A stretch of 64,000 nt of DNA from Aporrectodea caliginosa (GCA_020284085.1 JACEVL010000161.1:1208501-1272500), one strand, 5' to 3'; positions 43,950 to 56,169 are shown, numbered from the stretch's first letter. Notes: generated from the letters alone by a model not told the origin. A program made the numbers and translations.

Positions 43950-46560
43950 GCGGGGTTTGAGATGGTGCAGCTCAAAGTGAGTACAAGTTGTTGCTGAGCG
44001 AGAAATCACAGGAGGTGCAAAATACAGACTAAAGTTAGTTAACACGCCTTAGTGGACTTCACGTATCCTAACTAGTTCTGTCCAGTGGATTGTTATTTTT
44101 GAATGTTTTGTTTTGAAGCAACCACAGATCGATGCCTTGTGCTTTACTACAGAAACCGTTTCTACTGTAGAAGTTTGTAGATGAGATTAGTTGAGTTAAA
44201 ACTCGCCAGTTGATGCACAGTAGGAAAGCAGCTCACAAAATTGGACAGAAACAGTGTGTGGGTAGTGGATTCTGGCAGGTAACTGGATGTTTGAATCGCT
44301 GGTACTGATATTTAAGCCTGTTGTTGCTTCAGCTAGCAATCAAACGAGGCGACTTCCATCATCCGAGTGTGAACACTACACTTCCAGATGTCACTGTAAC
44401 TTGTAGCATATGCAGACTAAGCAAACTATTCTGAGAGACTATTAGTCAGAACTTTTGGATCTAGTTGAAGATTTTGGGAGCCTTTAACCAAAAGTGCCAT
44501 TATAACTGTGTTTGATTGTTTGAAGGTTTTCTGTGTACCATTTACCCCATTGTTCACACATACATGTATGTGCCTGGATATTTCTGTAGTGCCTTTCAGG
44601 AACCTGACCAACGCACAGGAATCAGACAAATCGAACAAGGACAACTTCTAAGAAAATATAGGTGCCCACTGTTGGTCAAGATGGTGGCATGAGTGGCAGA
44701 CTGTTGACAGTGGCATAATATCTACAGATATTTCTGTATTAAAGGAAACAGATTTTAAGTTCCAGCATGGTTGTGTCTCCTGCATTTAGAGTCAACGCTT
44801 CACTTCCAAGTCATTACAATTAATTCCATACTAAAATCATTTAATTGAATCCAATTTAACCGGATAGTTCTATCCGGTTGCCATTATCTTGGCACTCGAT
44901 ACGTCAATTGACGGTTTGGGGCCCAAAGGCAGTTAATGAACCATGGTTACCAACTAACACACAAGTGCCACTAAGAAAAGACATAACCAGATATGCTTCA
45001 AGTACTTAAGTCTAAGTATAAGTAGTTTGGTCTCGAGTACCAGTACTTTGGTTGCAAGTATGAGTACAAGTACTTGGTTATAATGTTGTAAGACAATTGC
45101 ATTCATTTAGAATTACTCTTGAGAAATATTAACGATATGAGCAATTTGTCACCCATATACGATCGGTGTGGTTTTCGATGCAGGCACACTCAATGCTCTA
45201 AGCACTGACTCGTACAAGTTGTTGAGAACAGCTTTACTGCATTTCCAGAAGAACAAACAATTGCCTTCAGCTAACCTGTCCATAGTTTTTTCATAACAAA
45301 ACTTGCACTTAGCAGAAAATAACATTTCCTTTGAGAGTAAACTTATAGCCAAACTTTACAACTGTAGGAATATTAATATATTATTTTCATTATGAACATT
45401 GTTAGCATCCGTGTGCTCCATTTTAACTGGAAGGAAATTCTGATATAGTTGTAGTACATCTAAACACTGGCCTCCACAAAAGAACTGCCAAAATGTCCAA
45501 ACTGTAAGAGTTCATGACTAAAAGCTAACTGGTAACCTATCCACGTGCCTGTAAAAGTCTATCAGTTGTTCATAGTCGTAATTATTAACTTCAAAGCACC
45601 ACTCAAACCTAAGCACAAGGGCACCAGCTTATTCATATGTTAGAGGGGTTTCCTAATGTATTGTATTGTATTGTATTGTATTTTCGTTTATTCAAAACTG
45701 GCTGTCATAATGGGTAGTATAAGCTGTATGTTTCCATTTTAACACTTTAACAAGTGTACTAAAAGTCACTGGGAAACCAATGCAGCTTGTCGTTAAAGTG
45801 TTGAAGAACTTTTGTTGCCATGTAAAGTCTCCGGTACAAGTATTTACTATTTAGGTCTCAAGTACAAGTACTTAAACCTACTCGAATTGTACTCAAGCAC
45901 AAGTACCGAGTACAACATCTCTGGTAACAACGTACATAAAAGCTATCAACATAGAGTTTCGAATTACCGCAAAAATAACAGAAAAATAAATGGGTCCTTC
46001 GATGGTGTCAGTCTTATAAGACATAATTGGCCAATAATGACGATTTGATGACCTGAATGGTGGCAAACACAATACTCAACAGTAAGAAATACAAACCTAT
46101 GGCCTTTAACACCTTGGTTTGAGTAAGTAAGTAAGTGTGTTCTTTATCAAACTCACGGCGCTGTACATACAAAGTTATCAAATAGTAATAATAATCTTCG
46201 TTTAATATCTTTCATTCTGACAATTACGCAGTATGATTATAAATCAGTATTATTATTAAACTGTCATTTATAACGCGCCTAAACAAAATGGGAATCTTGC
46301 ATGAAGGCGCGTAACAGGAGAAAAATAAAGGAAGATAATGTCTGTGCTAGTCTCATGATGTTAAGTGTTCTATTTGAGATGGTTAACATTTCTCACTAGA
46401 AGAGGAGTCTCCAGTTGTAGACTCGCGCAAACACATTAGGCCCAACCAACAGATTTGCAACTAGAGTTGATTGAAATTGAATATAAACTAAAACACAGAA
46501 GTAATAATATTGTAAAGTAATAATAAAATACAGCCCGTAAAAACAAAGTTTTTTACTATA
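43950..46560. other. Intergenic, no recognisable gene, one candidate MITE
   Basis: AT-rich unique sequence with a TGTAT microsatellite (45655-45682) and the candidate element at 44986-45924. The 67-90 residue frames here show no family resemblance. Confidence 0.4.
44986..45924. mobile_element. Candidate hAT-like MITE with AAGTAC motifs
   Basis: The left end (CCAGATATGCTTCAAGTACT) and reversed right end (CCAGAGATGTTGTACTCGGT) are similar. CAAGTACTT, GAGTACAAGTAC and like motifs repeat at 45000-45075 and, mainly inverted, at 45835-45920. Target duplication is poor (5 of 8), so the borders are approximate. Confidence 0.55.
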
Positions 46561-46561
46561 T

Positions 46562-46919
46562 CCATCTAGTATCCTATAATGCGTCTTATGAAGCAGTTAC
46601 CTCTACAAATATATAGTCCGCGTTCATTTTACGACTGCGGCCAATCACAACGCTGGCCAATCACAACGCTGCGTATCGCAAAAGGGGATTCCCCGATTCG
46701 AAAAGTTGAGTCCCCGATTCTATAAGCTAGCCTTTTTTGGGGAGCTGAAATTTTGATAGAATGAAGTGTGTGCGAGGGCGAGTCTATCTGCCAAGTTTCA
46801 TGACGATTGAATGATTGTAAGTGATCGAACTAGTCGTCGCAAGATTTGACTTTTTAGCCTGTGGCTCAATCAATCAAGCAAGCAAGCAAGCAAGATTCCC
46901 GCAAGTTAAACTAGATGGA
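46562..46919. mobile_element. Candidate MITE with ATCCATCTAGT ends
   Basis: ATCCATCTAGT at the left and ACTAGATGGAT at the right are exact inverted repeats near AT dinucleotides. Inside are a GGCCAATCACAACGCT direct repeat and a (CAAG)n run (46878-46893). Superfamily unknown; TA-type duplication possible. Confidence 0.45.
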
Positions 46920-46984
46920 TAATAATAACGTAATAATGCGGCAGCCTGTTAGGAGAAGCTGAGTAAATGGGTTACAGCAGTAAA

Positions 46985-47335
46985 TCGCAAGGAATGGATG
47001 TAGAGGGAGAGATGGAGGGCAGGAGAGGGAGTTGGAGTGGAATGAGGAGAGAAGGAAGGGAAGGAGGGACGGAAGGGGGAGTGGGAGGGGAATGGGGAGA
47101 GGGGTGGGAAGGGGCAGGGGTGTGTGAGTGGAGAAGATAGGAAGGTGATTAAAGGAAAGGAAAGGCAGTATAAGGGGTAGAGAAGGGGCGAGGAGGGGTA
47201 GAATAAGAGAAGGGATGGGAGGGAAAACATGAACGGGAGGTTATGGAACGGAAAGGAGAGAAGGCAGGGAAAAGGGTGGGGAGTGGAGGGGAAAAGTAGA
47301 GCAAGGGAAAGGGAAGTGGAGAAAAGAGGGAGCGC
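46985..47335. repeat. Purine-rich GGGA/GGAAGG tract
   Basis: About 350 bases are almost entirely A and G on the plus strand (GGAGAGGGAGTTGG, GGAAGGGAAGGAGGG types). The Ser/Pro/Leu frame on the minus strand is an artefact. Confidence 0.8.
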
Positions 47336-47819
47336 TGATTTCAGGTGGCCCGCCCGAGCACGCTAAACTCACCGTCTTAGGACGGGCAAACATCTAGTGA
47401 ATAATAACACTGGCAAGCTTAGCGCCTTATAATGACCTGTAGGCTATTTTATACGTAGAAACATTCAACAAAAAGGTAGTCCTATTCCAGTCAAGTGTTC
47501 ACGAATCACGATTTTATAGGCCTACTTTGCGACATCCTCGATCAGGACAACACCTTTTGCTGCACAAAACAGTTATAACTATCAAGACCAAGTACTTGCA
47601 TAAAACAGAAAAACTTAACGAAAATTGTTGTAGAAAGTTATTTCAGCAATATTCAATTGTGAAATGTCACTGGTGACTGTTCTGTTCCGTTTATTTTGTT
47701 CTGCGATCCGATAAAATGCGCACAAGCAACACATCGTGTCCAGAGGAGTCTAGGTCTACACTCTGGAGTCTTGTCACCAGTGGCGTAACCAAGGTTTCCC
47801 AAAAATTACGCAGTTTCAA

Positions 47820-47915
47820 GGTCTGTCAGTGCCTTAAGAAAGGCGACATCATCCAGCGCCTCTTCACAGACGAGATCTTTCAGCGTCTCTTCACTGCCTT
47901 AAGAAAGGCGACACC
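47820..47915. repeat. 27-bp minisatellite, left part
   Basis: Units such as GGCGACATCATCCAGCGCCT-CTTCACA and GACGAGATCTTTCAGCGTCT-CTTCACT match the array at 49146-49770. The array was cut in two by the transposon at 47916-49145: GCGACACC borders both sides. Confidence 0.9.
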
Positions 47916-49145
47916 CAGTGGCGTAACAGCCATATAGCCTAACGAGGGTGGACAAAGTCCAGGGGCCCCCGAGGTCCAAAGGGCCCCCAAGCTTTTTAAA
48001 ACTTAAAAATTTCATGCACTTTTTGTCCGTTTTCCTGTGAGAATAATTATTATGGAAAATGTCACATTATGTCAATAATGCTTTTCAGATACATGATGTA
48101 AAAAACGACATCTAGCGAATTTTTTTTAATTTAAACATTGTCGACTTAACACAACAAGAGTTTTAAGTGTTTTAGAAGATGTTTAGTCTGTTTTAAAACC
48201 ACTGAAATTTAACTTTGAACATACTTAATTTTCCATTTTAGCCCAATTTCCTAGCTTCCTTTTAAAATCTGTGATTGTGCCCACTGAGACAGTAGCCTAC
48301 ACTCATCCAAACCATTCCACAACTCTACAGCTCTTGACGAAGCCTACAGCTTAAGCCTACAGCTGTATTGCAGGTCTTCTGTTCTGTTCTAATGCTCCGT
48401 TCAGCTTCTTAAATGACGAAATGGACTTGATAGACACATTTGCGAACAGAAAGCTAGAATAGCCAAATTCGTGAGGAACTACAGACTATGCAGTCTACAA
48501 TCTACATGTTCGCTACATTACTGTGTAGGCAGTGCCACAGTAGCGTCACCAGTGACTCTTTCAGCTTACTGTGCACTGTTTTGCTAACTGATGTAATATA
48601 TATTCCTTTGTAATGACATTTAACGTAAGGGCTGAGTCAGGGCTGTTAAAGGCTTTGTTTTTTGTTTTGTTTTTTAAACAAAAACAAAACAAAACAAAAC
48701 GCAAATTTCGGTTTTTTGGTTTTTAACAAATTTGAAATTGAAAATGAGAAAATTTGCGTCTCTTCAACTCTCTTGTTGTATGGTCGTTAATTTCGTTTTA
48801 TGATATTCTACGGTTCTACTGTTCTTGTTAATTTAATTTATATGCATCTGATTAATTTGAATGGTATTGAGCCATTTTTATGAGTTTTATGATCCAAAAC
48901 AGAAATCTTCAAAACATAAAAAAAATAAAAAATAAAAAAAACAACCCAAAAACAACTTTTCATTTTGAAATAACTTTGGTTTTTTGCACCCCTGCTCTGA
49001 GTATAAATCATGAAATGGCGCTATAATTATAAATGTTCAATTATTTACGTACCATACAATGCATGTAGAATTGTAGATACATAATGGGTAAGGGCCTCCA
49101 AGCTTAGAATGTCCAAGGGCCCCCGGCTAAGTTGTTACGCCACTG
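47916..49145. mobile_element. 1.23-kb hAT-like element splitting the minisatellite
   Basis: Ends CAGTGGCGTAACAGCC and, reversed, CAGTGGCGTAACAACTTAGC. The octamer GCGACACC is repeated exactly at 47908-47915 and 49146-49153. GGGCCCCCGAGGTCCAAAGGG (left) and its partner GGGCCCCCGGCTAAG-like (right) repeat inside the ends. No transposase frame. A second element lies nested at 48638-48994. Confidence 0.9.
48638..48994. mobile_element. Nested hAT-like MITE with GTTTTTTG/AAAACAAA motifs
   Basis: Ends CAGGGCTGTTAAAGG and, reversed, CAGGGGTGCAAAAAACC. Flanks GGCTGAGT (48630-48637) and CTCTGAGT (48995-49002) match at 6 of 8 bases. The left side holds TTTGTTTTTTGTTTTG and AAACAAAACAAAAC, the right side AAAACAACCCAAAAACAAC. 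It sits inside the 47916-49145 element, so it arrived later. Confidence 0.8.
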
Positions 49146-49153
49146 GCGACACC

Positions 49154-49770
49154 ATCCAGCGGCTCTTTACAGAGGTTTTTCAGGGCCTCTTCACAGGCGA
49201 GATCTTTCAGCGCCTCTTCACAGGCGAGATCTTTCAGCGCCTCTTCACAGGCGAGATCTTTCAGCACCTCTTCACATATGAGGTCTTTTAGACTTTAGAG
49301 CCTCTTCATAAGCGAGATCCATTAGCGCCTCTTCACAGACGAGATCTTTCAGCGCCTCTTCCCAGGCGAGATCTCTTAGCGCCTCTTCACAGACGAGGTC
49401 TTTCAGCGCTACTTCACAGGCAAGATAATTCAGCGCCGTTTCATAGGCGAGGTCTGTCAGTGCCTTAACAAAGGCGACAACATCCAGCGTCTCTTCCCAG
49501 GCGAGATCTTTCAGCGTCTCTTCATAGGCGAGGTATGTCAGTGCCTTTAGAAAGGCGACATCATCCAGCTCCTCTTCACTGACGAGATCTTTCAGCGCCT
49601 CTTCACAGACGAGGTCTTTCAGCGCCTCTTCATAGGCGAGGTCTGTCAGTACCTCAAGAAAGCGACATCATCCTGCGCCTCTTCACAGACGAGATCTTTC
49701 AGCGCCTCTTCATAGGCGAGGTCTGTCAGTGCCTTTAGAAAGGCGACATCATCCAGCGCCTCTTCACAAA
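49154..49770. repeat. 27-bp minisatellite, right part, with an 81-bp higher-order unit
   Basis: About 22 units with consensus GGCGAGATCTTTCAGCGCCT-CTTCACA. Towards the right an 81-bp higher-order repeat appears, made of GGCGACATCATCCAG..., GACGAGATCTTTCAG... and GGCGAGGTCTGTCAGTGCCT... types. Because 27 is a multiple of 3, the plus strand reads G-E-I-F-Q-R-L-F-T and the minus strand A-C-E-E-A-L-K-D-L. Frameshifts near 49285-49300 and 49665 and a TAG in one unit type argue against present coding. Confidence 0.95.
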
Positions 49771-50037
49771 GGTCGAAACATGACCTCTCACTTATCAAGC
49801 AGAAACGCTGCCAAAATTCGCAAATTATAGCAAAAAAATCGCATAGGGCCTATCTGCTATCTTTGGACCCACGGACGTATTACCCTACAACAAGAAAGCT
49901 GCGTGGACAATGAGTCAATGACGATGACGTCATCAACAGTCAGGCGGGCGGTCGATAGAGTTCAGAATCGGTTTTAATAAAACGCTCTGCTTTAGACGTG
50001 TTGATAATAATAATAACAATATTATTATTACTAATAA
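49771..50037. other. Intergenic spacer
   Basis: Unique sequence with an ATGACGTCAT (about 49926) CRE-like palindrome. No gene is seen. Confidence 0.4.
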
Positions 50038-50049
50038 TTAATAATAATA

Positions 50050-50091
<42 letters not shown>

Positions 50092-50121
50092 GCTGCGAGT
50101 GCAGCATTCCAGAAAAAAAAA

Positions 50122-50198
<77 letters not shown>

Positions 50199-50205
50199 GT
50201 ATTAA
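50038..50205. repeat. (AAT)n microsatellite
   Basis: Two long AAT runs (50041-50088 and 50123-50200) flank a short GCTGCGAGTGCAGCATTCC spacer. Confidence 0.97.
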
Positions 50206-50284
50206 TAATAATATTTTTATTATTAACGTTATTATTAGTAGGCCTATTAATAATGGCAATAATTAAGTAAGTAAGTAAGCATAT

Positions 50285-51007
50285 TCTTTATTAAACCGGC
50301 TGCAGGAGAGCTGGCCATGCCGGTAGCTCATTTTGAATCAATGGACTTATGTAATGGGCTTTACGTGGACCAGATCACATTAGCTTAGGCCTACGATGAT
50401 TTAAAGTTTTTAAACTAGTGTCGGTCTGTGATCGAAATTTCAGAAGTGTCACGAAATTTGCAGTCTTTCACTATGTCCGCCAAGGGAAATGTTTTGCTGA
50501 CTGTACAATAGGCCCTAACAAAGTCTGCATATTAGAAAATCAACGATTAATGGTAATCTAGACTGTCAATGTCAAAATGTAGTCTAAATGGTTAAAAAAT
50601 GTTGAGAGCGGTAATTGCGTAATGCTATAGTTACGCGCATGCTTGTCACCCAACCACGAACGGATCTTGTTCACCGAATATCTGCAGCTGAAAGCGCCCT
50701 TCAGCCTGCACTGATGTATCAATGTATCATGTCGGCCCTCTTGTGTTGTCATCATAGATATCGATGGTTGTCATACGCTGCAATATCGGTCTTGATAAAT
50801 TCCAGCAAAGATTTCCTCCCTGTTAAAATCTTTGGCTTCCAGTTTACGATTAGAGCCTATGCGATGCAACAAAGGACAACGTTCGTCACTTGTAGGGCGT
50901 CACATGACGTCACCATTCACCAAATAAACAAATGCCGTGAACCGATAAGTAAGCAAATAAGTAACCCAGCGCAGCGCTATCGCTACTGTTACTTCTATGG
51001 CGGCGTG

Positions 51008-51010
<3 letters not shown>
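50285..51010. other. Intergenic, unassigned open frame at 50615-51000
   Basis: A plus-strand frame of about 130 codons before the AT repeat resembles no family I know. A CRE palindrome TGACGTCA is at 50905-50912. I do not call a gene. Confidence 0.3.

Positions 51011-51064
<54 letters not shown>
51011..51064. repeat. (AT)n microsatellite split by a mariner insertion
   Basis: The (AT)n run continues at 52219-52236 on the far side of the mariner element, so the transposon landed in the microsatellite. Confidence 0.95.
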
Positions 51065-51067
<3 letters not shown>

Positions 51068-52218
51068 GGTGGGCCAAAAAAAAGGAACCCCTAGGAATTT
51101 TTGCTCATATTTTGGCCAAAAGTAAGAATGTTTAAATCACGTTTTACAGGCTTAAAGGTAATTCATATCTACGTATAGTGGCCAAATTTCACCGAAAATG
51201 TTCATACAGAACAAAAGTTATATCACTTTTAGTGAGTCCACCCACTGTTTTTTGATGGTTCAAAAACGTAACGCAACAAAAAGTAACAAAAAACGATTTT
51301 GCTAAGTCACTTCTGAAATAATTGTTATGAAACAAACTTGATATTGCCGGATACATATTATTATTATTTAGAAAAGAAATAGGGTACCAGCGTAGCTGCA
51401 CGTCACTGTGACGTCACTTAGCAGGAAGACGATCAAGTTGGTAAATAAAAAAAATCAGATTAATAATTTTGTATTGAAACAATGAAATTAAAATTTCTAA
51501 AATAAAATCAAGATGGGCAAGGTGTCAATGACAGACAAAATGCGTATGCAGACACTTCATGAGCAGGGTCATTGAGCTAAAGCTCCAATCGCCGCTTGCC
51601 CTCATAAACAGTGGAAGCTGAGTTGGTCTACCGTTAAAAATATGCCCCCGCATTGATGAAAGGGGATCGGCTCTGGAACGTCGTAAAGGCAGCGGAAGGC
51701 CGAAATCTTCCGCTCTCCAACAAATGGATAATTACGTAAGGGGAGCTATGCTTGAGAAATACCACAATCTGCGACCAAAGCCAAAAACGAAAAGAGAATT
51801 GAAGGTCGCACTGAAGTTGATGTGGAAAGATTTACCTCTGGAACCCATCAACAAAGACATCAAAACTTTACAAGAAGACTCAGAACATGTATGGATAGGC
51901 TACTGGTGGTGGACACATTGAACTCAAGTTGTGACACAATAATGAACTTTGTTTCATAACAATTATTTGAGAAGTGACTTAGTGACATCGTTTTTGTTGC
52001 TTTTTGTTGCGTTACGTTTTTGAACCATCAAAAAACAGTGGGTGGACTCACTAAAAATGATATAACTTTTGTTCTGTTTGAAAATATTCGGTGAAATTTG
52101 GCCACCATACGTAGATATGAATTACCTTTAAGCCTGTAAAACGTGAATTAAAAATTCTTACTTTTGGCCGAAATATGAGCAAAAATACCTAGGGGGTTCC
52201 TTTTTTTGGCCCACCCTG
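51065..52218 (+). mobile_element. Tc1/mariner element with about 270-bp TIRs and an internally deleted transposase
   Basis: The ends CAGGGTGGGCCAAAAAAAAG are inverted and flanked by TA. Inverted similarity runs for about 270 bases (51065-51333 and 51950-52218), far longer than usual mariner ends. Between them, plus frames start MGKVSMTDKMRMQTLHEQGH (51513 on; N-terminal helix-turn-helix), and then jump to a C-terminal piece (51724-51921) with LRPKPKTKRELKVALKLMWK and LPLEPINKDIKTL. The DDE/D catalytic core is missing and stops are present, so it is non-autonomous. Confidence 0.9.
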
Positions 52219-52624
52219 TATATATATATATATATACTTCACCAAACATTGGTACGACAAAACAAGAATAATATGAAAAACAGCAAAAACTCAATCACAT
52301 AAAAAGGGCGTTTAAACCAACGACGGTTTAAACATATTTAACCCGGGCCATGTTCTCCATAGGTTTCTCCCTCCAAAAAGCCGTTGGCCACTTGGCCTAT
52401 TCCCTTCGACCCCGATCACATGATCGTGTTTAACCATTTTAGCTGACCATAATACGAAAAAACTTTTAGAGTTAGAATGTTTTATTCGTAGGCCTATTGA
52501 CTATTGATTGCTTATTATATATTGTATTGTATTGTATTGTATTATATTTGATCATTTATAAAGCGCTTCTCATAGCATAAGCGTTTCAGAAGCACGTGTT
52601 TCCTTCATAATCATTTAGGTGACC

Positions 52625-53333
52625 TTGAAAAAGGCCTTTTTGTGTGACAGTGTTGCCTCAGTATTTGGTGGACCACACTTTCTTTTTGATCACCTGTCTG
52701 CACCATGTCGTCATTGACATTGAGTAACCCAGTTTTGATGAGGTGTTCATGGGTAACAACGCGGTTCCAGGTTGCAATGAGTGACTCAATTAACTCACGT
52801 TGGGTGTCTCTTGGATATTTCCAAGGCCACCATCTTTTGCTACAAATTCTAGATCGGATTCAGATCCGCGGCCGCGGAGATTGGGCAGGCCAGTCAATTG
52901 ACTCGATCTTGTTCTGACACTTCCAGTTGATATCCAGTCTGGAGCGATGGCAAGTCGCATTGTCAACTTGGAACATGAACTGGCCTAGAAACAGCTGCTG
53001 CGTTGATGGCACCATGCGCTTTTGCAGTATCGAGATATACTTGGCCCCGTTAACCATTCCGTCGACGATGTGCAGACCTCCGACACCACTGGCAGCCATG
53101 CAATCCCAGACCATGCAGTTTCTTCAAAGGATGCTTCACAGTGACACTGAGGCACTCGATCAGGCCTGAACTACTCTCCAGGAAACCTCCTCACATAGGT
53201 CTGGGTCAATGTGTGCCTTACATTGTGGCACACAGAAAAATGTATTGGGTGAATCGATAAATTAAAGTATAAGGTCGGAAAGTCGAAAAAACGAGAAATT
53301 CTCAGGTGGTTCCAGACTTTTGAACACCACTGT
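52625..53333 (-). pseudogene. Tc1-like transposase remnant
   Basis: The minus strand reads MVWDCMAASGVGGLHIVDGM, KYISILQKRMVPSTQQLF, FQVDNATCHRS and DWPAQSPRPRI (ancestral QQDNAPCH and WPAQSPDLNPIENLW), then after frameshifts LIESLIATWNRV- and VWSTKY-like ends. The second catalytic Asp region survives (VDNATCH), but the SPDLNP block is altered. The terminal repeat TACAGTGGTGTTCAAAAGTC (reversed) ends at 53333; the opposite terminus was not found, so the copy is truncated. Confidence 0.85.
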
Positions 53334-53439
53334 ATCATACCAGATAGCATAGGCTTATTAAATCCTTTGCAACGCAATTTGCAGGCTTGAGCGATATCCG
53401 ATATAGATATCGTAACATAAACTACTCATATTCGACATA

Positions 53440-54880
53440 AAGCTCCATCTCAATGGATGTCGTCCAACCTCGATCGATCCTCTGCCTCAGCCCTTCCAAA
53501 ACAGAATTCATCATCCTATAGGCCTTCGTGACCATATCAAGAAAATCCCTGACTTTCAATAAACCTATATCCACTAACTCTTCATCTCACCTCTGACGCC
53601 ATGTGCACTGTCCGCAATCATGGTGTTACTTTTGATCCATATCTCTCCTTCTCTAACCACATCTCCAACCTCTCGCGCTCCTGCTTCATGCACATTCGTG
53701 ACCTCCGCCGCATCCGAACCATGCTCGACTTCAAAACTGCCTCCACCATTGCTACCTCCATTGTCTACTCAAAGCTCGACTACTGCAATTCCCTTTTTCT
53801 CAACATCGAATCCACCCAACTAAAGCGTCTGCAGCTCATCCAAAACTCACTAGCCAGAGCGGTCACCAGAACTCCCAAGCATCATCATATCACTCCCATC
53901 CTCAAATCACTCCATTGGTTAAAAATCCCAGAGCGAATTCACTTCAAAATCCTATCACAGCATCACTAACCTACAATTAACTCCCTACAATACTCCCAGC
54001 CCATATCTTCGCGACCTCTTCACCATCCAGCCAACCCGCTCTACACGATCATCCTCCGTTCTCACTCTCTCTCGACCTCCGCGGTTACTACTCATCTCAA
54101 GTTCTCCAATCGAGCCATATCCAACACTGCACCACGTCTCTGGAACGATCTGCCTCCTGAATTCCGCACTTTTTCGGTTCCTCCACCTGTCCACCAACAT
54201 CGCCAATCACCCATAATCATCTGCCTCAGGCTCCTCTATCCATCACCCCAAGGTTTTCCACTCAAAACTAAAGGCTCTCCTCTTCAAGACCTCCTACCCC
54301 GACGCAACTGATCATGCATCTACCCTCCAACCAGGGCTGCCGACAGAAATTCCGGGCCCCTAGGCAGAGCAGTCAACTATCCTTAGACTTTATGAGAATT
54401 TAAAAAAAAACAGACTGAAATAATAATAGTGCGGGTACATCCCTACACAATTATAGCCTATTTATATATGCAACTATTGTAGTTAGGCCTAAGTGTCCGT
54501 AATATAATATTTTAAAAGGCATAAATCATAAACTTTGAATAAATGATTATAATATTTTTCATAAGTTGATTGCTGGGCCCAGCCCGGGCCCCTAAAAGTC
54601 GCCGGGCCCCTGGGTTTTGCCCTCTGCCCCCTCTCGGCGGGCCTGCCTGAGCTGCCTCCAACTCTATAACTTAAACGACACCCACGTACCTTATATAGCT
54701 ACTTTAAATTGACCCTCTGATCCTCTGGAAACCGGACTCGGACCTCCTTCAGAGTTCAGACTACTCTCTCGGACAACCCTTCTGACTAGACGCAGCGCTC
54801 GTGAATAAGCTGGTGCCCTGCGCTTGGCTTTCGAGTGACGCTTTAGAAGTTTGGAGATTTACGATTACGATTAGCCTACG
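53440..54880 (+). pseudogene. CR1-like LINE, C-terminal RT region and 3'UTR
   Basis: Plus frames read SKTEFII, NHGVTFDPYLSFSNHISNLS, IRDLRRIRTMLDFKTASTIA, SKLDYCNSLFLNI, LKRLQLIQNSLARAVTRTPK and HHITPILKSLHWLKIPERI, the standard order at the end of CR1-like ORF2, followed by frameshifted RDLFTIQPTRSTRSSS-like residues. The 3'UTR (GTGAATAAGCTGGTGCCCTG, GAGATTTACGATTACGATTA to about 54875) is split by the MITE at 54332-54654. Related UTR blocks lie near 8960-9080 and 23530-23670. Confidence 0.9.
54332..54654. mobile_element. GGGCCC-rich hAT-like MITE, copy 3 (323 bp)
   Basis: CCTCCAAC is repeated exactly at 54324-54331 and 54655-54662. It begins CAGGGCTGCCGACAGAAATT and is the same length as copy 1. 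It lies within the LINE above and so is younger than it. Confidence 0.92.
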
Positions 54881-55359
54881 ATCGATTAATGCTTAAACTG
54901 TTATAGTTGGTTTATGTAAAATTGTGAGAGTACAAATAATTTTGCCTTAAACTAGATGTCACGCTCTGTAAATCTAGCGTCAAATGTAGTCTCGGTTGAA
55001 CATACAAAATACGTTATCTTATGCCACTCATGCTTCAATAATTATTGAAGCATGAGTGGCATGAGCTGCATGAGTTTTTGAAATGACGACATGAATATTA
55101 AATACATTAATATTCAAGATGTCTAAGGCTTGACCCTAGTATACGTCGATGGCTTGACCTCTTTAGACCGACGCTAGCCCCGATTGGTTCAAAATAGGTT
55201 ACTGCAAGGGAAGAAACCAATCGCATCTTGTAGAGTAATACATAGGGTAATAGTTCGCTATAGGTTTAATATAATCTTTATGGTCTTAACGCTGAAATTG
55301 TACAAATTCTGGCGGTTGTATGATTTTGCATATTTTGGTAATTTCTATTCTCCTCCACC

Positions 55360-55960
55360 TGGTGAGATTTACCAGCTGTCGATCAGGAGTTCCTGGCGAG
55401 AGGCTGCGGCTGAGTCATCTTTAGTTGTTAGTTCTACACTTTGCGTCAAAAATCCGTCAAAAGTCGTTTATTTATGCTAAAAGGCAAGACACTTCGATCA
55501 TCTGCGATCGGTTCATGTTAATTTATAGTTTTCAACTGTTAGAAGTTCGTCTTTGGTAGTTTTACAAAGTTTTTGAAACTTCTTCCACCGGCAAGGACGG
55601 GTTACTGCCCTTGCAGCCGCCGCTTGAGCTGCACAAGATGGCGTGTGTCTGGAGCTGTAGGAATTAGAAGAATTTTTCATCTTGGACGGTTTAACGATTA
55701 AGAACTCGGATATAAGTGTTGTTAGCGCTGACAAACGGTGACAACTTTTATTTGACGCTGTCAGTTGTTTTTTGGGAGTGGTATTGTAAAGCTTACAAAG
55801 GAAATTTAGTTATATTTTGCGAGTATTGAGTCAAAAGGGATCGGTCTGGAGTTCGGAAGAGGCTAACAAGAATGGAAGGACTGTCAGAAAGTCTAATGAG
55901 TTTATGGCGGATGTGGGGCGTATAAAGAACTTGCAGGCTATCAGTTTGTCCTGCTGTTAC
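55360..55960 (+). promoter_or_regulatory. CpG-richer block, candidate beta-spectrin promoter
   Basis: Between 55370 and 55740 CG dinucleotides are common, and ACAAGATGGCG (55633-55643) fits the YY1 site often found just downstream of promoters. TAGGCCTA sites stop before this block and CG becomes scarce after it, as expected if a methylated gene body begins here. It is about 1-1.6 kb upstream of the beta-spectrin start codon. No transcription start can be read from sequence. Confidence 0.35.
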
Positions 55961-56169
55961 GTCTGTTAGCTTATCTCAAGTCATAAATTTTAGATCTGTC
56001 TCTAAGAAACTTTTTATGTTATTGGCACAAAAAAGTTGAGGTTTTTACAAAGGCTCTGGTGGTCATGCTAGAGTTTGTAGAACTGTTTGAAACTGAGAAT
56101 GACTTGCAGATTTGTGCATGATAACTATTTAAATGTTTTGGATATTTATATGTTTTGGATAAATATTCA

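Noticed and set aside
46949..47230. 93-residue Ser/Pro/Leu minus-strand frame
   Set aside because: Antisense of a purine-rich low-complexity tract.
50615..51094. 159-residue plus-strand frame
   Set aside because: The C-terminal part is the AT microsatellite (IYIYIY); the rest matches no known family and lacks splice or promoter support.
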